Assembly (NCBI GenBank): GCA_047967505.1
Contig: CM106538.1
Length of the DNA: 64,000 bases
Strand: one strand, 5' to 3'
From: Dipteris shenzhenensis
Taxonomy: Eukaryota > Polypodiophyta > Polypodiopsida > Gleicheniales
The stretch's first letter is position 1. The number at the start of each line of letters is the position of its first letter. This document shows, piece after piece, positions 34,061 to 46,400 of this stretch. A program made the position numbers and the translations under genes. Under the pieces are notes generated by a model. It had not been told where the DNA came from and did no database searches. It worked only from the letters and a program-made list of their open reading frames with translations.

Positions 34061-37000
34061 CTGTTCGTGTTATAAAAGCATAAAGCAAACCAGAAAAGAG
34101 GCAACTGCGTCAACCACATAATTGATGACAGATTTTGCAACTACCCAAAAATGACTGAAAAATCACTTTACCTTTGTGATAAGCATCGAAACTTGGTCAT
34201 ATGTAAAAGCTGGATGCCAGTGATATCCAACTGCAGCTGGTGCATGTTTGATCCTTGCACCTTGCTGCCTCAATCGCACTGCCATATAGGACAGAGATAT
34301 AAGATGAGCTCATGAGAATGAAAATATAACGAAGCATAAATGCAGACACATCAGACAAATAAATCCAACATACAAAGAATTTCTGAGTACAATGAGGAAA
34401 GCATCTTAATGTGAAAAAAGCAAAGGACAGAGCAAGTACCCAGTGCATTTCACTTTAAAATAGAATACGTATAAAAATGTAGGCAATAGGATTGTCGAGA
34501 CCTGATGCATTTACATATAAGCCGAAATGTTATGGAATTCAAATGTTATAAAAATGACCATAAAAGACTAAGAAGTGAGTTGCTATGCAACTGCTACATG
34601 AGTACTACTACAGCTACAGAGTAATGATACCGAACAGTGCATCCATACTAGATAGCAGACTACTGTCTAGGAGCATAGTTCCAGATCTGATTTGATGCAG
34701 AAGCTAGAGTGTATGGGCTTTCAGGGCAGAATACAAAGTATCCGGGCTCATGTGTAATAAAAAGGGAGAAATCTGAGATGCAGATCAGAGACGGTGTCAT
34801 ACGTAGTCAACCACTACATCTTTTGCCTTTTCCTTCCTCACAGGGACAGCCTCTGTCTTTAAACTATGGGTGCAGGGTCCGTCCCACCTCGAACTGTAAA
34901 AGAAATGCCCATATGGCATGATGGGGGTATAAATGTTTCCGGAGACCCTGTAAGAAAAAGGAATCTGCTATTACTAACATAATCTCATGAGACATTGCAA
35001 ACTTTGACTCTGTGTGGGAGTAGCAAACTACGATAATCACATGGCCCCCATGCATGCAAAAGCTACTGACTTGACAGAAAGGATTTGTACATAGAGACAT
35101 TGCATACTTTGACTCGGTGTGGGAGTAACAAACTATGATGATCACATGGCGAGAAAGATGGCCTTTCTTTGAACCTCACACCGAGGTAGTTTGCGATGTG
35201 CGTGTTCATCCTCCTCTGCCAAAGTGAGCAGCAGTTCTGTCTTTGGCATTTTCAACCCTGGATCTTTCAACGAATGCATTATCAATCTTACTTCAATCGA
35301 CAAACTATATCCAAACATCAGATTCTCATGTCTATTTGCAAGGGTAATAACATTCCCTTTCCCAATGCATTCAGACAAGTTCTTTGGCAGAGTATATGAA
35401 ACCTTTTTTTTTCAATGAACAGACTTCTATAAAACCCAACAGCAAAGCTCTTGGCAGAAATAGATCATGCAAGGCATGAGAAACAAAACAACCCAAGTGG
35501 GTAAAAAGCATGCTCCTCACGGCGAGGTAGATGGCAAAAGCCACCCGGAAAGACCCCTCCATGCGCACCCACAACTGGCCATCAAATTGTGTATAGTATC
35601 TATCCAAACACTAGCTAGTTTGTAAAGGGTGGGTCTGGGAGCCATCTAAAGCCTCTATGCACTTGGGTCCCCACATATGCCACATTGAAAAGCTTTCCAG
35701 AATCTCCCAAAAAGTATACACCGCAATATGTGCAAGTTTGTAAGGAGAGCGGGGATTATCATCCAGAGAACATGACTCGGCTAAATGTCAGCGAGCCGAA
35801 AGAGCCCAAGAAGAGTCATGCCTCTTGTAAAAGACATGACGTCCCATAAAAGAGCTAAGCCACCAAACCCCTAGTCATAATAAAGGAGAGGGAATAAAAA
35901 TGCTCAAAAGACTAGCAATCCCCTTCTAGATGAACCTCTCTCTCTGCACTCCAATAGACAATGCTGAATAGACTCCTCAGCAAAATGGCAAAGAGCACAA
36001 GTAGAGGCTGTGTCACGATCTGTGACGTATTCCTTTCTCTATACCTTAGACTTATGGATGGTTTGATGAATGGACACTTATGGAAGGGTATGTCCTTTCG
36101 ACGGGACACTTCCTATAAGGCACAACCCTTCACAAGAGACATTCTATTAAAGAGACACTTCTATTGTAATGTACCCTCTCATCAAGGGTCACACCCTTCA
36201 CAAGGGGTACACACCTCTTCATGCACATACACTTTGGAGTACACACCTTTTCATGTGTGACTCTTCACTCTCTATATAAGAGAGGCCCAACTGTATGGAT
36301 GACACTACAGCTACACTACAGACACTCAAGCAATACAATTATTCCTTGTTCTCTGCTATTTCAGTCTCCTTTCTGTTCCTTAGCACATTTCTAAATATAG
36401 TAAATCTAGGATTTCTTACAGTGGTATCAGAGCAAATTTCGCTCCTTCCTGTAGGAAATGCCCCCCACCTTCTAGCGCCTATCTGATACATCTTTTTCCG
36501 CTAGAAGGATATCCATGCACATTGTGCATGGAAGAGATGGAGAGAATGAGCGTAAAAATTTTTAGCGCCAACCCTGCCTAAAGTCATCATTGGCCTCTCC
36601 ATCTCCCACACATCACGAGTTGATGTGAATGGACACGACAAAAATCGTGTCTTTTCATGTGCTTGGGCTGTCCCAAAACCAAGGGACGCACCTTTTCCAC
36701 CATCGGACACACCTTTTGATAAAGAGTTTTGACTCCTCACCCAAGGGACACACCCCATCGTGGAAAAAAGGACACACCGCTTCATGTGGGGACACCCCTT
36801 TTGAAAACAGGGTCACACCCCTTCATGAAAAGGTACACCTATTCCAAGGGTCACACCCCTTAGAATAGGCACACCTTTTGGCACCAAGCACGTCATAAAA
36901 GGGTACCTAGAGGGGCTAAAAAGGAAAACCCAGCCCCATACCTTAGGCCTAACCCTAGACTACCCAAGGGTTAATTAAACCCACGTTTTAATTTTTGGCA

Positions 37001-40000
37001 ACCACCCAACCTAGGCAGCCACACAAAAAAAATGACGATTCACGTTTGACGCCCGTACGGAATTTCATCACGCAGGATTCGCCTCCCTTCCACGCCATAC
37101 GCAGCTCTCCATCAGCTGATTTGCTGCCCTGGGTTCGTGCCAGTCTTTCAGCGCCAGATCCCTGCCCATGCTGCCGCGAATCAGCCCTGGAAGCACGCAG
37201 CAAGCATCGCCAGATGCAAGCAGTCTCTGCCAGCGAATTAAATCAGCCTGGTCCCTGCTGCGCATAGCCTGTGAACAGCGACTTTTGGCAGCCCTCCTTT
37301 TCAGTCTAGCCAGGCTCGGTCCTCATCTAGTACCCTACAGGTTTCAGCGCAGTCCATCTTCGCCAGGCTACGAACTTCCACACAGGAAAAGTGCGCCAGA
37401 TCTCATGCGATCTGCAAAACGCCTCTGCCAACGTCCCTTCTGCCTCGAAAGTCTCGCCAGGAACTTTTTGCTTGTTCACACATCTACGTGGACTTGAAAA
37501 TACAGCAGTATGGACCTCCGGACAGCGATTTGCAGGCCTTTTCTACGCAACTAATTGGCAGATCTAATCTATGCCAGGTGGATTCTTTCCATTTTATTTC
37601 TAAGGATTCTCTTTCGTATTGTTATTTGACGCTGATTATCAAATTACAGCAAATGAAAGCCGCTTCCTTAAAGCATGGAAACCCCTGGTAATTCCCCAAT
37701 CCTTTCAAGGACACCTCAGGCATCATCAACCACACAATATCGTGTTCAGATTGCACAACCAGCCCATTTCGGAGCTTTTGCATCGTGGGTCTTCTGTGTC
37801 ACGTGCCCTTCCAGTGACTTGGACCACATCCTATACCTTCTGCGTGAGGCACCTCAGTTACATTACTTCCTCAGCACAGTCCAGGTTGTGTTCCACGAGA
37901 TACGTAGATACCCAGAACCCGATATTCCTCACGAGTTTGCTGTCCATCTTTGGAGAGATTTTTACCCCTCATCTTCAACATCTCCAGGGTACTCTCCACC
38001 TCCTTCAGCTCCTAGATATCCTCCTATACATGTTGTACCTCTCCCAAGACAGTATTTACACTCTGAAGGCATTCCTTCTCTTGGATATCCTCCACTTCCG
38101 ATAGCAGCTCCTTATCCCTTCTCAGATCCATGGACTCTGCAACCTACCCCTGTACTCTCACGAGCAGTAGGACCCATTTCGGCATCACCAGTGTTACCTC
38201 AGACAGGACCTCCTTTACCAGATTTCCACGGCTCGTTCCATCCTGCTTCTCCTACCCCCTCCAACATGAGCAACCTCAGGGAGCAGCCCGAATCTTCTTC
38301 CAGGAATGGTACAAACTAGAGCGTAGGTTCGTGCTTTTCTCACAGGGACCTCAGATATGTCGCAACACTCGCGTGCAACCTCTCCGGAGATAAGTGACTC
38401 AAGTCCAAAGAAGACCCCTAAAGTCAACTTACAAGGCGAAGCACTACTTCAACTTCAAATTTCCCAGCTTCAGGGCAGCATCTCCGACTTGGTCCAGAAA
38501 GTCCAACAACTCCAAGATTCTCGCAGTACCACACATACAGAGGATGACGTGACACAACCAGACGACTATGTGGACTCATTCCCACCACAGGTAGAAAACA
38601 CTGAACTCCGTGCCCTCTACCATTTACTCCAAGCTTCCAAAACTAAAAGACTTGACATTAAACTTCCGGAAGCCTACACTGGTCAACGAAATCGCTGGAC
38701 AATTGACCAATGGCTTGCAAAACTGCGCATGTACTTTGATACTGTTGACCTCACTGAAGGCAAAAAGATTGCCTTGGCAGCCTCCCTCCTTAAGGATACA
38801 GCTTTCCTATGGTGGCAACGACGCTTAAAGGACGGCAAAAGTGTGTTAACTTGGGAACGTTTTGAACACGTGCTCCGTAAGCAGTTCATACCTGCCAATG
38901 CAGACTTCCAAGCACGTTCAAAACTCTGACAGTTGGAGCAAACAGGCTCCCTGTCTTCCTACATCTCTCAGTTCACCACATTGGTGCTGGAGATTGATGG
39001 GTTAACTAATGATGATCGCCTTCATGCTTTCATCTCAGGCCTAAATCCCTCGTTACGCATTGATGTCCTTAAAGCAAACATCACCACCACAGCTGTTATT
39101 GCTTTTGACAGCCATAAACATTCCGATATCCAAACCCGATACCCAGTTTATGATAAGGAGTTTCTTGCCGTTGTGCATGCTTATCGCTCTTGGAAACATT
39201 ATCTCATGGGAGTTGACTCGCTGGTCAAGACAGACCATCACTCTCTAAAGTATATCTTTACTCAGCCAGTCATGAACGCTCGACAAGCACGCTGGGTTGA
39301 GTTTCTGGCCAACTTTCACATGACCATTGAGTACATTCTAGGAGTATGCAATGTAGTTGCAGATGCTCTCAGCAGGTTAACTCTAGCATCAGCTATGGTA
39401 ATCGCTACACTATCTGTGGATGTTCCGAATTCATTCAAAGGAAAGTATTTCAATGATAAAGACTTCGGCACAACAGTACAAGTTCTTTCCAAAGATCAAC
39501 CTTCGACTTCCGAACAGAAGATTTTCTCATCCTATTCTTATACAGACGACCTTTTGTATTATCAAGATCGTGTCTGTGTACCACATGACAAGGATGTTCA
39601 TCGTCTTTTGTTAAAAGAGCATCATGTAGTTTCTTATGCTGCCCATCCAAGCATCAACAAGACTTATAGGTTACTCAGTGCAACATACTACTGGCCTCAG
39701 ATGAAAAGCGACGTCATCAAAATGGTTACATCTTGCTTATCTTGTCAACAAATGAAAGCAAGCCGACGACTTCCAGCAGGACTTCTTCAGCCTCTTCCAG
39801 TTCCAACTGAAAGGTGGGAAAGTATTTCCATGGATTTCATTACAACACTACCACGATCCTCCAGAGGTAACACTCAGATTATGGTAATTGTTGATCGATT
39901 GTCCAAAATGGCACACTTTGTTGCTTGCAAAAGCAGTGCACAGGCTTCGTACATCGCCAAACTCTTCATACAACACATCTTCCGACACCATGGATTGCCC

Positions 40001-43000
40001 AAGAATATCATACCCGACAGAGATCCTAAGTTTACCAGTCACTTTTGGATTTCACTATTTGAATCTTTGGGTACAACTCTACTGTTCAATTCAGCCTACC
40101 ACCCAGAATTAGATGGCCAGACTGAAAGAGTCAACCAAGTTTTGGAAGAAATGCTTCGACATTATATTCAGTCACGCCTAGCAGCTTGGGAAGAGTATCT
40201 ACCACTCCTTGAGTTTGCTTATAATAACTCTTTCCATAGTGCCATCAGCATGACTCCATTCCAAGCAGCTTATGGACACACTCCGATCGTACCAACGAAT
40301 TTTGTACTTCAACATCGAGTGGCCCTAGCTGATCAACTGGTTCAAGGAATGCAAGACATTCTACTCCAAGTCAGGGATCATATGCGAAAAGCGCAAGAGC
40401 GGTATCAACGGTCTGCCAACAAACATAGACGTCACCTGGAATTTGACACTGGTGACATGGTGCTATTATTTGTAGCCCCACATCGCTATAAGACGGTTAA
40501 GTCTGTGTTTCCTAAGTTGCGACCAAGATACTATGGACCTTTCTGGATCATCAAGAAAAATTCACCTTTAAGTTACAAATTGGAATTACCACCATCATGG
40601 GGTAAAATCCATCCGACATTTCATATTTCTTGGCTAAAGACGTACATTCCAGGCGATGAAGCAGTTCCTCCTACAGGTGATTATGTCCCAGAAATCGAAG
40701 ACGATTATGTTCTCCTTATTCCTGAGTGTATTCTGGACCATCAACAGCGAGAGACTCGACATCGACTTATCACAGAATTCCTTGTTCTTTGGCGAGATCT
40801 GGACGACTCCGACGCTACTTGGCAATCTGATGAAGACTTACAGCAGTACCCTGACATTTTACAGCAGTATTTTCAGAATTTACCGTGATATTTTCTACAT
40901 CAGTTCATTATCTCCACCAGGGTCTTATTTTGAGTGGGAGGGGATGTCACGATCTGTGACGTATTCCTTTCTCTATACCTTAGACTTATGGATGGTTTGA
41001 TGAATGGACACTTGTGGAAAGGTATGCCCTTTCGACGGGACATTTCCTATAAGGCACAACCCTTCACAAGAGACATTCTATTGAAGAGACACTTCTATTG
41101 TAATGTACCCTCTCATCAAGGGTCACACCCTTCAGAAGGGGTACACACCTCTTCATGCACATACACTTTGGAGTACAAACCTTTTCATGTGTGACTCTTC
41201 ACTCTCTATATAAGAGAGGCCCAATTGTATGGATGACACTACAGCTACACTACAGACACTCAAGCAGTACAATTATTCCTTGTTCTCTGCTATTTCAGTC
41301 TCCTTTCTGTTCCTTAGCACATTTCTAAATATAGTAAATCTAGGATTTCTTACAGGCTGCCCGAACATGGATCTCCACTCATTCAATGCAATCTCTCCGT
41401 GTATAGAAAGCCAAAAGAAAAGAATGATTTGTCTATTCGTGAGGGATTTCTAAAGTCTCTTCCAAAAGTATTTCTGCAGATCAGCAGAAATTACATGGAA
41501 TCTTTTAAATTCCACTCTGCCAGCAAAAGATGGGCCATAGTGTTGGAAAGGTCACCTCCCCATCTGTAAGCCCCCAAATGAGGAGAGCGTGGGGGAGGGA
41601 GACCTAGGGCAGGATGTGCCCAAGAGAGAAAAAGAGAGGGGGCTGCCACATGGGCAGCACCTCACAGCCAAGAGTGAAGAGATGGCTGCCACATGGACAG
41701 CTGCAAGGCTGTCATGTGGGCAGCACTGCTCAAGAGCACCTGGAGAGCCTAGAGCAAAGGCGCGGTACAGGCGGGTCAGGAGCGTAAGTGTACGGAGCAG
41801 GACAAGGCTGTGCAGATCTAGGACAGGTGGCACTGACATCAGCATGTGTACGGGGCAGGGTACAAAGCTGTACAGGGCTGTATGAGGCCTGGTGGAGCAG
41901 CAAATGGGGCTGCCAGTGGGCAGTGGCATGCCTTATATAGGGCTGGGCCTTTGCCTAGATTGGAGGGCCAAAGGCCCTAGAAGTGTGGGCCAAAGGGCCC
42001 CGGTTTTAGAGCCCTTAAAGGACTGGACCAGCCACAGTCTGGTCGGCCAGATTAGGGCAGGCTGGTTGGTCTTTTACAGCAGGCCTCATTTCACATCCAG
42101 CAGCCAGCAGTTCCAGGGCAGAAAGGAGCAGCAGGAAGCCTACTCTCTGGGCCTATCTACAGGAGGTGAAAGAGTGCAACAAGGGCTGCAGACTTAGCCA
42201 GGAAGGGCTGGACCTTGGCTGTCTTCTAGGGCAGCAAGGTGCTGAGATCATCACACCTTTTGGAGCAGCCATTCACAAGCAGGTTGGAGCAGTGGAACAG
42301 CTATCTTGGGGCCTACATTCAAGAGGACCAAGGGGACCTGTGTGCTGCAGACAAAGCTTGGCAGGGGCTGCCCACCTAGGCTGATTCACAGGCAGTAAGG
42401 TGGAGAAGAACACACTGGACGGAAAGTCTACAGACGCTCGACAAGGAGCACACGGGCTCGAGTCTAGAGATAGCCGGCAGATAGGAGAAGGACCTTGTGG
42501 TAAGATCAGAGGACCACACCATTGGTGGGACTCTGGATCTCTCTCTTTTATATTGTGTCCATAGTTTTGGACGGAAATATATTATTTTGGTGGTTTCTCT
42601 ATCTGGCTGGTTCATTGTCTACTGATGAGTCTGCACATCTATTTTATGCACATAAGTTAAGAAGTTTGTGATTCCACACCCCACACCACACTGTGTGAGC
42701 TCCTGGGCATTAGTCTTCCGCTGTGCGTACCCTCTGTTGGGTCATTTTTAACACATAGACAGTGCTGTATTTCCTTCCTGTGTGCATGCCCTAGCAAGGC
42801 GACATGGTTAAGTTGTGGAGCAGTGTCATAACATAATACATACATACATACATATATTTATATTGATTTATAATGTACCTAGAACCTATGGCTAGGTGAT
42901 AAGCCTCACATCTCTCCTCCTTATGGTTTGTTGAAACACAGTGCATCCTCTATCGATAGGATCCCCGTTGTTGGATTCTTTAGATGTGTTTTCTTCTCGT

Positions 43001-43369
43001 GTCCAGGCCTTGGAAAGGTGTTGTTAGGTTGTCGAGTAGTGTGATGTGATAGTGTGTGTATGTGTAGTTTTGATCTAGTAATTTCTGTTCTCAACTTTGG
43101 AGACAGTAATATAAAGACACATGGATTTCACTTTAAAAAAAGAGTGTGCGTGTGTGTGTGTGTGTACATACATATATTTATTTATATTCTTACTAAAGAT
43201 GGTCACTCTAGGTGTGGGACATAACATTAGTATAAGAGAAAAGTAAGAGAGAGTGGTGAGAAAATCACATTTTGATCTTATAAAATCCACATATAGCGTT
43301 TGGATTCATACTTATCTAAACTTGTAAACCATAGACCTATGGCCTTAGGAGTAATGTGAAGGCACATGG

Positions 43370-43407
<38 letters not shown>

Positions 43408-46400
43408 AAGAAAGAAAGTGTATTATTGTCCACTAAAGGCCAAAATGGGCCCATGGGACATCAAGAACTCTGCATACAAGATAGCACAAAATCAACGTGC
43501 CACAAAGAAGAGGCATCGTCGAATATCATCTAAGTGCTACGCAATACAATGCAAGTGAAAGTACATAATGTCAAATCTGAGCCTAAATACAAAGTAAACT
43601 AGATGCAAGGAAACCGCCCCTGGGTGCATGGGGGGATGAGTACAATATGCCAATGCAAAGATACAAGTCCAGGTGTCACAGAGTCTGAGAACCAAAATAA
43701 TACTGGAAATCCTGTCCATCGACTCTGCCTCCTGCTATGAGAGTACAAATCTGAGCAAAGGTGAGGTGAGCGGCTGGTGGGGCGAGATCTCCATGAGTAA
43801 GTCTCCTCCGAAAAGCTGCCATCATCCTGGATCGTCTGGAGATGAAGCGGCGAGTACGTCCCCTATGTAACAAGATCCTGCGGCGTCTACAAACCATCTC
43901 ATATGTACATCCACAGGGTGGAGGCATGTGTCCTGGAGAGAGAGAGAGAGAGGGTAGGCTAGGGAGAGAGATAGTGATACTCAAAGAGAAAGAGAAAGAA
44001 AGAAAGATATATTAATGTCCACAGGAGACCTCACAGGCCTATGGAACAAAGCGCACAGAAAAGCGAACTCATACAAGTGGGCTGAAGCAAAGGGTACGCT
44101 AGAACCCTTGCTGAGTACTAGTCTATGCTAACAGAATCATAATCATAGACAAAGACAAGTCAACTACGGCTGCAGAGTGGGCCATATCAATCAATCTATC
44201 CAGGCGTTGGGACAAACTGAAGCCTAGTACAGTGATGGCTCTCAGGTGGGCTGTGAAGATGTCTCATATCTGCGTTTGTGGAGCTGTCTCGCGCTGCAGT
44301 GGGGGACGCGGTCTCGTCGCTCTCTAGACTCTCTGGGCTATGTCTAGAGTGACCCCTCATCTCACTCGGTCCCCCTTGAGGAAAGCTGTTATAGGTTGGA
44401 CCTCAATAGAGTGTACTCTAGGGGCTCTCTGTCGCACATGTGGCCTCTGCGCTCCCGATGGTACTGTGCCCGCTGCTCATCCAGACTGCTCTAATATCGG
44501 CTAGCTCCTCTTCCTCCACTCCATTGTGTCCAGGGGCTAACTCAAATGTATAAAAGTCTGTGATGTGCCACTGTGCCCAGTCACCCTCTATGTCCTGTAG
44601 TGGTCTGACCATCCCTTGCTGCTCTCTGATCTGTCGTAGAAGCGTCTTCCTATGTCGCCGCATCTCCATCAGATGAACCTTTTGGTATTGTATCCTATCC
44701 TAGTTTTTGGACGGACGGAGATATTAAGTGTTGCTTCTATATTTATCTTTGAGCATTGTCTATTAACTATGCACATAAGTTAAGAAGTTTGTGGTTCACA
44801 CTGTGTAAGCTCTTGGGCGATACTATCAATCTTCCGCTGTGTGTACCCTCTGTTAGGTAATTTCTAACATGGTATCAGAGCCCAAGTAGCAGGCTCACAG
44901 ATGTGGGAGTATGAAGGCAGGGACCTTATTGAAGGACGACCCTGATTCAGACGCTCCTGGGAATTGACTTCCACGACTGGAGGATTGTGCCCTTGCGATA
45001 AGGAGGGTGACTCAGGTTCAATCAGGTGCGTTCAGAGTTCTGGTCTACTGAAAATTGAGTTTGGTTGACTTTGCTGTGTGGTATAAACAGTAGAGATGTC
45101 GACCTCTACAGCCTCTTCAGCCCCTACTCTCCCTTCCTCCTACCCCAGTTTTCTCTCATTCACTATCCCTAACTTCGGAGAGTCTCGGAAACTAGACAGG
45201 ACCAACTACCCGATCTGGAAGGTGAAAATCCGGAGACAGATAGGAGCTCGAAGCTTGGGAGGATAGAAATGCCCATGCCTTGGCATTAATCATAGGGACT
45301 ACGACGGACTCTGTTCTTCCACATATCCAGATAACCGACACGTCAGTAGAGGCGTGGGTCACTCTGAAGTATCTATACGAGATGGACAACACCTCCCGGA
45401 TTTTGCTTCTTCAGCATCAACTCTACAATCTTGATATGGAAGAAGGAGATACGGTACATAGGCACTTGACGAAGGTCAAGGTGGTGAGGGATCAACTCGC
45501 AACAGTTGGTCAGAAGACAGACTCGTGCCATTTGGCCTTGATGGTACTGAGGAGGCTACCTCTGAGTTTCAAGAGCTTTGTTACGGCCGTGACAGCATGA
45601 CAAAGGACTAAACCTCTGACGTTTGAGGAGTTGGGTCCATTATTGCTACAGGAGGAAGCTCGGGAGAAGCTCTACAACGACGACAAAGATGACAAGGCGA
45701 TGTTGGCGAAGGATTACGCTGGCAAAGGAAAGGGCAAGCCTAACGGTGGCAAGTCCAAGAAAGACGACTCTGACGACAAGGAGACTTCGAAGAGGAAGCA
45801 AAAGAAGAAGTGCTTCTACTGTGATACGCCGGGACATTTTGCAAAGGACTGTAGAAAGAAAAAGGTGGATCAGAAAAACAAAAAGGAGTCCGACTCAGAT
45901 TCAGAGGGAGAGGCCAAAGCAAATGTGGTAATCAAAGAGTTGTTCCTGGTGACATCACCAAGTGTTACCAAGGTCAGATATGTTGAACTAGAAATCATAG
46001 TAAGGATGTCTGACATAGAGATGTGGGTCGACAAGGAGTCAGATGCCTTTGTGAAGGTGAAAGACAGCATGGAGTGCTTGGTACCTTCCAGGTGCGTGGC
46101 ATTTGACACTAACACGAGGGTGGATTCCATGGAGGGCCCTGGGTCTCATGGTCTGATGGATGCTGTCCTTCAGAAGGGGACAGTACAGATTACACACACT
46201 TTTGGTGGGTGCCTCGATGAGGTACAGGATTTGCTTTCAGAGCAAACACACCGGCAATACAACAGTCTGGTATGTACTTGATATTTTGCATTTGAGCCTT
46301 TATAGCATGCTTTGGAGAGACTCTGCTCTTCATTTTTCTAAGGAGATATGAGATTGGAAGGAATTGGCCTTCTTCGAAGGCAGAAGGAGAAGTATTGGTG

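Larger units (their letters stand above)
36011..41354 (+). mobile_element. Chromovirus-type Ty3/gypsy element, structurally complete but lacking RT
   Basis: Nearly identical 410-bp LTRs (36011-36420, 40945-41354), TGTCACGATC to TTTCTTACA, are flanked by the perfect 5-bp duplication GGCTG (36006-36010, 41355-41359). The primer-binding site TGGTATCAGAGC follows the left LTR, and a purine tract (GAGTGGGAGGGGA) precedes the right one. The interior holds a 1.9-kb leader, a gag joined in frame to the second half of RNase H, an integrase and a chromodomain. Protease, RT and half of RNase H are missing. Few differences between the LTRs indicate a relatively recent insertion into GT2 intron 2, antisense to the gene. 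Confidence 0.93.
35404..42840 (-). pseudogene. LINE 3' fragment, minus strand, split by two younger insertions
   Basis: Parts at 42840-42759, 41540-41360 and 36010-35404 read continuously on the minus strand once the chromovirus (36011-41354) and solo LTR X2 (41541-42753) are skipped. The zf-RVT end is visible across the first junction: IHGEIALNEWRSMFG on the 41.4-kb side, then CALCHFAEESIQHCLLEC on the 36.0-kb side. A T-run at 35404-35412 is the A-tail of the minus-strand LINE. The fragment is older than both insertions. Confidence 0.75.

Noticed and set aside
37619-38104. 161-codon frame in the chromovirus leader
   Set aside because: A shadow of the 37675-38319 frame in another register with leucine/histidine-rich composition.
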